A stretch of 12,840 bases of DNA from Gammaproteobacteria bacterium. GTDB lineage: Bacteria > Pseudomonadota > Gammaproteobacteria > Thiohalomonadales > Thiohalomonadaceae. Under the pieces are notes generated by a model. It was not told where the DNA came from and did not search any database. It saw only the letters and a list, made by a program, of their open reading frames with translations. The stretch spans positions 1 to 12,840 of the forward strand of contig JADFYS010000030.1 in the NCBI GenBank assembly GCA_015232955.1. Direction: 5' to 3'. Made by a program: the position numbers and the translations under genes. Shown here piece after piece: positions 1 through 6,184 of this stretch; position 1 is the stretch's first letter, and every line of letters starts with the position of its first letter.

Positions 1-2
1 AG

Positions 3-215
3 ATACAGGCGGCCATCGGTGCCCATATTATCGCCAGAACCACGGTGAAGGCGCTGCGTAAAAATGTTACCGCCAAATGTTATGGCGGGGATGCGACGCG
101 GAAAAGGAAACTGTTGGAGAAACAGAAGGCGGGCAAAAAAAGGATGAAGTCGGTCGGTTCGGTCGATATACCGCAGGAGGCGTTCTTTGCGGTGCTTCAT
201 GTCGGTAAAAGTTGA
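3..215 (+). CDS. lepA: Elongation factor 4 (LepA), C-terminal end only
   Basis: This is the last 70 codons of LepA/EF-4, the GTPase that acts on stalled ribosomes and back-translocates them; the gene enters from the left edge of the window. The frame reads IQAAIGAHIIARTTVKALRK, then NVTAKCYGGDATRKRKLLEK, and ends with a QKAGKKRM segment and VDIPQEAFFAVLHVGKS. This is the highly conserved, basic LepA-specific C-terminal domain that contacts the ribosomal A site and tRNA, so identification is secure although the GTPase domain is outside the window. It ends at TGA 213-215. lepB follows after 63 bases on the same strand, the usual lepA-lepB operon order. Nothing in the visible part is broken. Confidence 0.95.
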   Translation: MQAAIGAHIIARTTVKALRKNVTAKCYGGDATRKRKLLEKQKAGKKRMKSVGSVDIPQEAFFAVLHVGKS

Positions 216-232
216 TCCGTGCTGCAACAGGG

Positions 233-244
233 GAGCAGCTGCTC
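233..244. repeat. 12-base perfect palindrome in the lepA-lepB gap
   Basis: GAGCAGCTGCTC is a perfect palindrome in the 63-base gap between lepA and lepB. It has no loop and no following T-run, so it is not a convincing terminator. It could be a protein-binding site or chance. I see no clear sigma70 promoter in this gap, which fits lepB being read from the lepA transcript. Confidence 0.3.
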
Positions 245-278
245 TACATCCAAATGATTACAGCCAGAGAGTGATGCC

Positions 279-1109
279 ATGAACTTTGACTTCCCAACCT
301 TTCTTGTCCTGTTTACTTTAATTAGCGGGGTGATCTGGCTCGGAGATATCCTCTTTTTGAAGCCGAAACGGCTGCAGAAGCAGGAGGAGATGCGCCGCAG
401 TGACCCCCCACCCCCCGAAGAGGTGATCGCCAAAGCGGGTGCTGAATCCTATCTGGTGGAGATGGCGCACTCATTTTTTCCGGTGGTGGCGCTGGTGCTG
501 GTGGTGCGCTCATTCTGGATTGAACCTTTTCGTATCCCCTCCGGTTCGATGATGCCGACCCTTCTCGCCGGTGATTTTATACTGGTCAATAAATACGCTT
601 ACGGTATTCGTCTGCCGGCGATTGACCACAAGGTGATTGAGATCGGAAAACCGCAACGGGGCGATGTCATTGTCTTTCGCTATCCGGAAAATCTGGAGGT
701 GGATTATATTAAACGGGTGGTGGGAGTACCGGGAGATACCATTACCTACAGTAACAAGGTACTCTATGTCAACGATGAGGTGGCAGCGCTGGATGAGAAG
801 CCGCGTTATGTGGGCAATGGTATGGGGGCCGTTCAGACCGGCTCCTACCATTACGAAGAGGATCTCGCCGGGGTGAAACATGACATCCTGGTGATGCCGT
901 CTCGGCCGGTATTCGATTTCAGTTTTACCGTACCGCCGGATGAGTATTTTGTGATGGGAGACAACCGCGATAACAGTCGTGACAGCCGTTTTTGGGGGAC
1001 TGTCCCGGATGAACTGCTTATCGGCAGGGCGGTTATGGTCTGGATGAATTGGGACAGTTTGAGTGATAGTGTGATTGATTGGAGACGAATAGGAATGGGG
1101 ATAGAGTGA
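279..1109 (+). CDS. lepB: Signal peptidase I (LepB)
   Basis: Inner-membrane serine protease that cleaves signal peptides from exported proteins on the periplasmic side. The 276-residue product has two hydrophobic stretches (about residues 4-25 and 62-80), then the catalytic core. The nucleophile motif PSGSMMPT places Ser90, and DYIKRVVGVPGD places the general base Lys145; both match E. coli LepB numbering. The C-terminal family box GDNRDNSRDSRFWG is present. At 276 residues it is shorter than the 324-residue E. coli enzyme but within the family range. The start ATG 279 has only a modest purine stretch (AGAGAG, 266-271) upstream. Its stop TGA overlaps the next gene's ATG by one base (TGATG), suggesting coupled translation. 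The lepA-lepB-rnc-era context supports the call. Confidence 0.96.
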   Translation: MNFDFPTFLVLFTLISGVIWLGDILFLKPKRLQKQEEMRRSDPPPPEEVIAKAGAESYLVEMAHSFFPVVALVLVVRSFWIEPFRIPSGSMMPTLLAGDFILVNKYAYGIRLPAIDHKVIEIGKPQRGDVIVFRYPENLEVDYIKRVVGVPGDTITYSNKVLYVNDEVAALDEKPRYVGNGMGAVQTGSYHYEEDLAGVKHDILVMPSRPVFDFSFTVPPDEYFVMGDNRDNSRDSRFWGTVPDELLIGRAVMVWMNWDSLSDSVIDWRRIGMGIE

Positions 1110-1483
1110 TGATAAAGAGAAGAGGGCGTGAGCGGGGCGGTTTTTTGATCAATATGGGGCTGATCCTGGCGTTGGCGATCCCGAATGCGATGTTGGCAAC
1201 CAAGGTGATTCCCCCCACGCTGGACCATATGACTGCGGAAAATGCGCTGCAAAAACTTAAAGAGAGTGGTCAGGTCTATCGCAATGTGGCGGATGTACGC
1301 GCAGCAATGTCGAAGTTTTTTCGGGTAGAGGGGTTAAACTCGATTCAGCTGAGTGAGGTTCAGGCGGAGCGGAAAGGGGATATCCTCTATGTCGATCTCA
1401 GCTATGAACGGAGGATCTCCTTCTGGAGAAATATCGATCTCGTGGTTAAATTCAGTACACAGGAAGAGGTTGCTGCTCGTTGA
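1109..1483 (+). CDS. DUF4845 family small membrane protein
   Basis: A 124-residue protein of the DUF4845 family, typically found between lepB and rnc in gammaproteobacteria; its function is not known. It has a basic N-terminus (MIKRRGRERGG), one hydrophobic segment (about residues 11-30) and a soluble remainder, so it probably has a single membrane anchor. The C-terminal part, with DILYVDLSYERRIS followed by NIDLVVKF, matches the family's conserved beta-rich end in which a 'Y-x-V-R' strand precedes a 'NLDLV' strand. I chose ATG 1109 because it overlaps the lepB stop (TGATG); an in-frame ATG at 1079 lies inside lepB and would add ten residues. The end shares the bases TTGA with the TTG start of rnc. 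Given its neighbours it may relate to membrane protein processing, but that is inference. Confidence 0.85.
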   Translation: MIKRRGRERGGFLINMGLILALAIPNAMLATKVIPPTLDHMTAENALQKLKESGQVYRNVADVRAAMSKFFRVEGLNSIQLSEVQAERKGDILYVDLSYERRISFWRNIDLVVKFSTQEEVAAR

Positions 1484-2157
1484 CACCCTCCCTCCACAAG
1501 CTTTGTCAGGATCTGGGGTATCAGTTTCAGGATCTTGACCTGCTTGAGGTGGCACTGACTCACCGCAGTGCCAGTGGTGACAATAACGAGCGGCTGGAGT
1601 TTCTTGGGGACTCCATCCTCTCCTTGGTGATCTCCAACGCCCTCTATCTCCGTTTTATTCAGGCCGATGAGGGGCAGCTCAGTCGCTTGCGAGCATCTCT
1701 GGTCAAAGGGGATAACCTGGCGAAGATGGCGCGGCACTTTAATTTTGGCGACTATCTTATCCTCGGGCCGGGAGAGCTGAAAAGCGGAGGGTACCGCCGC
1801 AGTTCAATCCTCGCTGACAGCTTTGAGGCGGTGTTGGGGGCGATCTATCTCGACGGGGGGCTGGAGGTGGTAGAAGCGCTCATTCTCCACCATTTTGAAG
1901 CGCAGCTGCAGGCGCTGAATCCGAGCAAAACCGGAAAAGATCCAAAAACCCGGCTTCAGGAGTGGCTGCAGGCGCGCCGCCTCTCTCTCCCGCTTTATGA
2001 GGTGGTGGCCACTCAGGGGGTTGCCCACAAACAGGTGTTTAAGGTTCGCTGCAAGGTGGAGGGGGTGGATGAGACAATCTACTCCAGCAGTAACAGCCGG
2101 CGCAAGGCGGAGCAGCTTGCCGCCGAGCAGGCACTGGAGCTGCTGCAACATGGATAA
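1480..2157 (+). CDS. rnc: Ribonuclease III
   Basis: Double-strand-specific endoribonuclease that processes rRNA precursors and structured mRNAs as a Mg2+-dependent homodimer. In the 225-residue product the RIIID signature ERLEFLGDS supplies acidic residues E37, E40 and D44. The second metal-binding cluster in DSFEAVLGAIYLDGG gives D113 and E116, so the active site is complete. A C-terminal double-stranded RNA-binding domain runs from about residue 155 (DPKTRLQEWLQ) to the end, with the SRRKAEQLAAEQAL helix. Length equals the E. coli enzyme (226). The start is TTG 1480, preceded by a good ribosome-binding stretch (AGGAAGAGG, 1461-1469) and overlapping the DUF4845 stop by four bases. With rnc starting inside an upstream gene there is no room for the separate leader hairpin used for RNase III autoregulation in E. 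coli. It overlaps era by eight bases. Confidence 0.96.
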   Translation: MTPSLHKLCQDLGYQFQDLDLLEVALTHRSASGDNNERLEFLGDSILSLVISNALYLRFIQADEGQLSRLRASLVKGDNLAKMARHFNFGDYLILGPGELKSGGYRRSSILADSFEAVLGAIYLDGGLEVVEALILHHFEAQLQALNPSKTGKDPKTRLQEWLQARRLSLPLYEVVATQGVAHKQVFKVRCKVEGVDETIYSSSNSRRKAEQLAAEQALELLQHG

Positions 2158-3082
2158 GATCCCAACGCAGCCCCTGTTTCGTAGCGGCACCATTGCCATT
2201 GTCGGTCGTCCCAATGTCGGCAAATCGACCTTAATGAACCATATTGTGGGGCAGAAGGTGAGCATCACTTCGCGTAAACCCCAGACGACCCGTCACCGCA
2301 TTCTCGGTATCCATCACGGCGAAAATTTTCAGATGGTCTTTGTCGACACCCCGGGGATACATCGCAAAGCAGAACGGGCGATGAATCGTTATCTTAATCA
2401 GGCGGCCGTCTCTGCGGTGGGTGAGGTCGATCTCGTGCTGATGGTGGTCGATGTTCGCCACTGGGAGAGCGATGATGATCTCGTACTGCAGCGGTTGCAA
2501 CAGGGGAAGGGGAGCGGTGGCTATTCAGGGCCGCTGCTCCTGGTGGCGAACAAGATAGATAAGGTTGGGGATCGCAAGGCGCTGTTGCCGCTGCTCCAGA
2601 TCCTCTCTGGTCGACACCCCTTTGCCGAGATCATCCCCCTCTCCGCGCTGCGTGAGAACGACTGCCGGATGTTGGAAAAGAGCCTTCTCCGCTATCTCCC
2701 TGTCGGGGAGGCGATCTATCCCGAAGCCTATATCACCGACCGTAGTGAGCGCTTTCTTGCGGCGGAGATTGTCCGTGAAAAGCTGATGCGTTCACTGGGC
2801 AAAGAGCTCCCCTATGCCATCACCGTAGAGATTGAAGAGTTTGCCGAAGAGGGGGGTAATTACCGCATCAGCGCCCTCATTTGGGTGGAGCGAGAGAGCC
2901 AGAAACGGATCGTTATCGGCAAGAGAGGTGAAGGGCTAAAGGCGGTGGGAACTGCAGCGCGTAAAGATATGGAGCGGCTATTTCAGTGCAAGATATTTCT
3001 GCGGCTCTGGGTCAAGGTGAAAGAGGGGTGGTCTGATAGTGAGCGGATGTTGCAGAGCCTCGGTTACCGTCTTGGAGAGTGA
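2150..3082 (+). CDS. era: GTPase Era
   Basis: Essential GTPase that binds 16S rRNA near its 3' end and helps mature the 30S subunit. The 310-residue protein has an N-terminal GTPase domain and a C-terminal KH RNA-binding domain. Visible motifs are G1 GRPNVGKST (residues 19-27), G2 region KPQTTRHRI, G3 DTPG (66-69), G4 NKID (134-137) and G5 in LSALR. The KH loop lies around residue 254 (IVIGKRGEGLK). An extra short Gly/Ser-rich stretch (QQGKGSGGYSG) before the G4 strand is a small insertion compared with many Era proteins. I took ATG 2150, which gives the normal Era N-terminus just before the P-loop; the longer open frame upstream lies inside rnc and is not Era-like. It overlaps the rnc stop by eight bases and the recO GTG start by four. 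Confidence 0.96.
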   Translation: MDKIPTQPLFRSGTIAIVGRPNVGKSTLMNHIVGQKVSITSRKPQTTRHRILGIHHGENFQMVFVDTPGIHRKAERAMNRYLNQAAVSAVGEVDLVLMVVDVRHWESDDDLVLQRLQQGKGSGGYSGPLLLVANKIDKVGDRKALLPLLQILSGRHPFAEIIPLSALRENDCRMLEKSLLRYLPVGEAIYPEAYITDRSERFLAAEIVREKLMRSLGKELPYAITVEIEEFAEEGGNYRISALIWVERESQKRIVIGKRGEGLKAVGTAARKDMERLFQCKIFLRLWVKVKEGWSDSERMLQSLGYRLGE

Positions 3083-3930
3083 CGGTGGTCACTGGCGCTG
3101 GTGAACTCCGGGTAGAGCAGCAGCCGGCACTCCTTCTCCACCGCTACCGACTCAAGGAGGCGGGGTTTCGTCTTGAGCTGTGGACCAGAGATTATGGCCG
3201 TGTAGCACTCATGGCACGGGGAGAGGGTCGTCAACCCCAGCGAAAGAGGGGGGCGCAATCTGGGTTACTGCAACCTTTTCAACCGCTTATGGTGAGTTGG
3301 GGCGGGCGAGGGAGTCTACCGCTGCTCTACACGGTGGAGTCAGCCGGTTATCTGCCACCTTTAACCGGTTCGGCGCTGCTCTGCGGCTTCTATCTTAATG
3401 AACTGCTGATGCGTCTAACAGAGCGCTATGATCCCCACCCTCAACTCTTCTCAAAGACCCTGCATACCCTTCTTCATCTCGAGAGCGGTGACTCTCTTGA
3501 GTGGGAACTGCGCCTGTTTGAGCGCACCCTGCTGGTCGAGATCGGCTACTGCCCCGACTTTGAGGCCGTATTGAGTGGTGCGGTGGCTGGCGAGGGTGAA
3601 GAGCGCTACTGTTATCGTTATGATGATGGATTTGTCCCGCTCTCCTCAGCTGTCGGCGGGTGTAACGGGGTGGTGGTCTCAACGACCACTATCCGAACCC
3701 TGATTTCGGAGCAGCCTGGAGATGAGGAGGTGTTGTCTCAGGCGAAACGGCTGATGCGTTATCTCCTTGTCCGCTATCTGGGTCCACAGCCGTTACAGAG
3801 TCGAAAGATGATGGAGGATCAGATCCGCTTGCGACGCCGTTCGGTTGCGGCTGCAACCCCGCTGTTGCAGATGGAGGCGGAGAATCAATGCGATCAAATT
3901 AAAGAAGGGAGAGGTGATGTCAGAATATAG
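3079..3930 (+). CDS. recO: DNA repair protein RecO
   Basis: RecO acts with RecF and RecR to load RecA on SSB-coated single-stranded DNA. The N-terminus (ALLLHRYRLKEAGFRLELWT, then DYGRVALMARG) is the RecO OB-fold signature, and the remainder is the expected helical region including LLCGFYLNELLMRL and FERTLLVEIGY. The 283-residue length exceeds E. coli RecO (242), mostly through a longer, charged C-terminal tail (about residues 240-283) that partly overlaps pdxJ. I do not see a four-cysteine zinc cluster. The start is GTG 3079, overlapping the era stop as GTGA and preceded by a GGAG Shine-Dalgarno (3074-3077). The rnc-era-recO-pdxJ order is standard for gammaproteobacteria and strongly supports the call. 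Confidence 0.92.
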   Translation: MTVVTGAGELRVEQQPALLLHRYRLKEAGFRLELWTRDYGRVALMARGEGRQPQRKRGAQSGLLQPFQPLMVSWGGRGSLPLLYTVESAGYLPPLTGSALLCGFYLNELLMRLTERYDPHPQLFSKTLHTLLHLESGDSLEWELRLFERTLLVEIGYCPDFEAVLSGAVAGEGEERYCYRYDDGFVPLSSAVGGCNGVVVSTTTIRTLISEQPGDEEVLSQAKRLMRYLLVRYLGPQPLQSRKMMEDQIRLRRRSVAAATPLLQMEAENQCDQIKEGRGDVRI

Positions 3931-4669
3931 CACCAGAAAGATAGGGTTGGGGGTCAATATCGATCATGTTGCCACCTTGAGGCAGGCGCGGGGTACCCGC
4001 TACCCCGATCCGATTCAGGCGGCGATCGAGGCAGAGCAGGCGGGAGCCGATGCAGTTACCCTCCATCTGCGTGAGGATCGACGCCATATTCAACAGCGGG
4101 ATGTTGAGCTTCTTAAAGAGATCCTTCAGACCAGAATGAATCTGGAGATGGCGGTCACCCCTGAGATGGTAGCCCTGGCAGAAGAGTACCGTCCGCAAGA
4201 GTGCTGTCTGGTTCCTGAAAAGCGCGAGGAGTTGACCACTGAAGGGGGACTCGATCTCCTTGCGCAGCGAGAGCGGGTGAGGGAGGCGTGTCACCGTCTG
4301 GCTGCAGCGGGGGTTCGGGTCTCACTCTTTATCGATGCCGACAGAGGACAGATCGAGGCCGCGGCAGAGCTGGCGGCACCAGTGATTGAGCTGCACACCG
4401 GCCACTATGCCGATGCCTCCTCAACCGAAGAGGCGCAGCAAGAGCTGCAGCGCCTGATTGCAGGGGTTGAGCTGGGGCGTTCACTGGGTCTGCAGGTGAA
4501 TGCAGGGCATGGACTCCATTACCACAACACGGCAGAGATTGCCGCTATTGACGGGATTAGTGAGCTGAATATCGGTCACGCCATTATCGCCAGAGCGCTG
4601 TTTGTCGGTCTGCAAGCGGCAGTGAAAGAGATGAGGGCGGTGATGGATCGTGGCCGTTTCGGGAGGTGA
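3917..4669 (+). CDS. pdxJ: Pyridoxine 5'-phosphate synthase (PdxJ)
   Basis: Cytosolic TIM-barrel enzyme that condenses 1-deoxy-D-xylulose 5-phosphate with 3-amino-2-oxopropyl phosphate to form pyridoxine 5'-phosphate in the DXP-dependent vitamin B6 pathway. The 250-residue product carries the family's conserved blocks in order: GVNIDHVATLRQARGT at the N-terminus, LHLREDRRHI, MAVTPEM, LVPEKREELTTEGGLD, ELHTGHYA, NAGHGLHYHN and ELNIGHAIIARALF. The conserved histidines and glutamates of these blocks are present. Length is close to the usual 240-250. ATG 3917 is preceded by the purine-rich GAAGGGAGAGG; a GTG three bases upstream is an alternative. The first 14 bases overlap the end of recO, and the stop overlaps acpS as GTGA. 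Confidence 0.96.
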   Translation: MSEYSTRKIGLGVNIDHVATLRQARGTRYPDPIQAAIEAEQAGADAVTLHLREDRRHIQQRDVELLKEILQTRMNLEMAVTPEMVALAEEYRPQECCLVPEKREELTTEGGLDLLAQRERVREACHRLAAAGVRVSLFIDADRGQIEAAAELAAPVIELHTGHYADASSTEEAQQELQRLIAGVELGRSLGLQVNAGHGLHYHNTAEIAAIDGISELNIGHAIIARALFVGLQAAVKEMRAVMDRGRFGR

Positions 4670-5091
4670 TCTACGGGATCGGTACCGATATTGTCAAAAT
4701 TTCGCGTATGGAGAAGATGCTGCAACGACACGGACGCGCCATTGCCGAGCGGATACTGGCGCCAGAGGAGCTGCAGCGGTTTGACGAAACGGCACAGGCC
4801 GCTCCGTGGTTAGCGAAGCGATTTGCCGCAAAAGAGGCCACCGCCAAGGCCCTCGGCAGCGGTTTTCGAGATGGACTCTCACTGCGCCACATCGCGGTGG
4901 TCAATCTGCCAAGCGGTAAACCGGAGCTGGTCTTCTATGAGCGGGGGGCAGAGGTGGTGCAGGCGTTGGCTGTGGATCGGAGCCACCTCTCGTTGGCGGA
5001 TGAAGAGGAGTATGCGATCGCCTATGTTATTCTGGAACAGGGAGAGGGCGGGGAGAGTGTCACCCTTTGTAAGGACGATACCCAAGAATAG
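4666..5091 (+). CDS. acpS: Holo-[acyl-carrier-protein] synthase (AcpS)
   Basis: Transfers the 4'-phosphopantetheine arm of coenzyme A to apo acyl carrier protein, activating fatty acid synthesis. The 141-residue protein begins MIYGIGTDIVKISRME, giving metal ligand Asp8. It contains WLAKRFAAKEATAKALG with the second ligand Glu57, and then GSGFRDGLSLRHI. The tail after AYVILE is about 17 residues longer than a typical AcpS and is polar (GEGGESVTLCKDD), of no obvious function. The start is GTG 4666, overlapping the pdxJ stop by four bases, with GGGAGG directly upstream. It is the last gene of the lepA operon here; the next gene follows after 115 bases with its own promoter-like sequence. Confidence 0.95.
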   Translation: MIYGIGTDIVKISRMEKMLQRHGRAIAERILAPEELQRFDETAQAAPWLAKRFAAKEATAKALGSGFRDGLSLRHIAVVNLPSGKPELVFYERGAEVVQALAVDRSHLSLADEEEYAIAYVILEQGEGGESVTLCKDDTQE

Positions 5092-5094
5092 CGG

Positions 5095-5122
5095 TTGAAA
5101 CCGCGAGCGTTTGTATTACACT
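5095..5122 (+). promoter_or_regulatory. Candidate sigma70 promoter for the peroxidase/GGDEF-EAL pair
   Basis: TTGAAA (5095-5100) and TACACT (5117-5122) are separated by 16 bases and match the sigma70 -35 and -10 consensus at 5/6 and 4/6 positions. It sits immediately after the acpS stop and would give a leader of about 78 bases before ATG 5207. This is pattern matching only. Confidence 0.45.
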
Positions 5123-5141
5123 TCGCACGGGGTGTGCAGGG

Positions 5142-5183
5142 GGGCGGAATCGCCCATTTCGTAGTGTGGTGACGCTGTCACAC
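5142..5183 (+). promoter_or_regulatory. Leader inverted repeats before the peroxidase gene
   Basis: Two inverted repeats lie between the candidate promoter and the start codon. The first is GGGCG-GAAT-CGCCC (5142-5155), a GC-rich hairpin followed by ATTTC rather than a proper T-run. The second is GTGTG (5164-5168) with CACAC (5179-5183), enclosing an alternative GTGAC-GCT-GTCAC hairpin (5169-5181). They could be a weak terminator and an operator or mRNA structures. The strong Shine-Dalgarno at 5195-5200 lies just outside them. Confidence 0.35.
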
Positions 5184-5206
5184 GACTGAAGTTGAGGAGG
5201 AGAGGG

Positions 5207-6184
5207 ATGCGCCAGACAAGGGGCAGGAGATGCTGTGGTTATGGGGTGATCTTGTTGCTGCTCTCGTTTGTCCCTCCTCTGGAGGCCGCTGAGACCACCC
5301 TGTCACCGATTACCCCCCTGATTAGAGAGCAATCGCTCTCCCCTGAAATGGTCGCACTTGGTGAAGCGCTGTTTCATGATCCCCGTCTTTCAGGGGATGA
5401 CAGCATTAGTTGCGCCAGCTGTCACTCTCTGGCCCTGAGTGGTGTGGATCAGCGCGTGAGTTCTATCGGCATCCAAGGGCAGGTGGGAACCATTAACGCC
5501 CCTACCGTCTTTAATAGCGGCTATAATTTTGTCCAGTTTTGGGATGGGCGGGCGGCAACGCTGGAGGAGCAGGCCGCAGGTCCGGTAGCCAATCCGATAG
5601 AGATGGGGGCGCAGTGGAGCGAAGTGGTAGAGCGCCTCTCATCCGATCAGCCCCTGGTCGCGCAGTTCAGGCGGCTATTTGCCGAAGGGTTGACCGCAGA
5701 GACCATTCGTCAGGCGCTTGCAACCTTCGAACGGTCACTGGTGACTATGGACGCCCCCTTTGATCGCTGGCTCCGGGGAGAGCGCGACGCCCTCTCCCCC
5801 GCCAAGCTACGGGGCTATCGTCTCTTTACTCAATACGGCTGTATCAGTTGTCATCAGGGGCGACTGGTGGGGGGAAATATGTACGCCAAAATGGGGACGA
5901 TGCGTAACTATTTTCTCGACCGGGGCGGAGAGATAACCCCCTCGGATCTTGGGCGTTTTAATGTCACCGGGGATGAGGGTGATCGCCACTCGTTTAAGGT
6001 GCCGTCGTTGCGTCTTGCCGTAAAGACCATGCCTTACTTTCATGATGGCTCTGTCCGCTCCCTCGCAGAGGCGGTGGATATCATGGCCAAATATCAGTTG
6101 GGGAGAACCCTCTCACCCCGCAATAACTCCGATATTGTCGATTTTATCAGCGCCCTGCATGGGCAACACCCGCTGTTGGAATGA
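5207..6184 (+). CDS. Exported diheme cytochrome c peroxidase
   Basis: Periplasmic diheme enzyme of the bacterial cytochrome c peroxidase/MauG superfamily, which reduces H2O2 to water using c-type cytochromes. The 325-residue precursor has a signal peptide: basic RQTRGRR, hydrophobic VILLLLSF, probable cleavage near EAAE (about residues 24-28). Heme sites are CASCH (C69, C72, H73) and CISCH (C212, C215, H216). Also present are the inter-heme Trp in QFWDGRA (W112), the catalytic Glu in NPIEM (E132) and the likely Met ligand of the high-potential heme in DIMAKYQLG (M293). Unusually, the SIGH position that gives the distal histidine of the peroxidatic heme in P. aeruginosa-type enzymes reads SIGI (Ile89). 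ATG 5207 is preceded by AGGAGG at six-base spacing; the in-frame TTG at 5192 precedes that site and is unlikely. Its stop overlaps the next start as ATGA. Confidence 0.92.
   Translation: MRQTRGRRCCGYGVILLLLSFVPPLEAAETTLSPITPLIREQSLSPEMVALGEALFHDPRLSGDDSISCASCHSLALSGVDQRVSSIGIQGQVGTINAPTVFNSGYNFVQFWDGRAATLEEQAAGPVANPIEMGAQWSEVVERLSSDQPLVAQFRRLFAEGLTAETIRQALATFERSLVTMDAPFDRWLRGERDALSPAKLRGYRLFTQYGCISCHQGRLVGGNMYAKMGTMRNYFLDRGGEITPSDLGRFNVTGDEGDRHSFKVPSLRLAVKTMPYFHDGSVRSLAEAVDIMAKYQLGRTLSPRNNSDIVDFISALHGQHPLLE

Noticed and set aside
1997..2149. Extended N-terminus for era beginning inside rnc
   Set aside because: The extra 51 residues are an out-of-frame reading of the rnc dsRBD; Era normally begins a few residues before the P-loop, matching ATG 2150.
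1804..2268. 154-codon minus-strand frame across rnc and era
   Set aside because: It is antisense to two highly conserved genes with complete catalytic motifs and has no independent support.
5091..5104. Terminator after acpS (GCGGT-TGAA-ACCGC)
   Set aside because: The stem is only five bases and is followed by GAGCGTTTGT, not a T-run; the same bases form the -35 candidate.
5165..5182. CRP-like site TGTGG-N8-TCACA, tempting because a cAMP cyclase is nearby
   Set aside because: The CRP consensus is TGTGA-N6-TCACA; the spacing here is eight and one half-site is imperfect, so it is better called a generic palindrome.
5192..5206. TTG 5192 as start of the peroxidase
   Set aside because: The AGGAGG Shine-Dalgarno lies within this stretch and is ideally placed for ATG 5207, which also gives a normal signal peptide.
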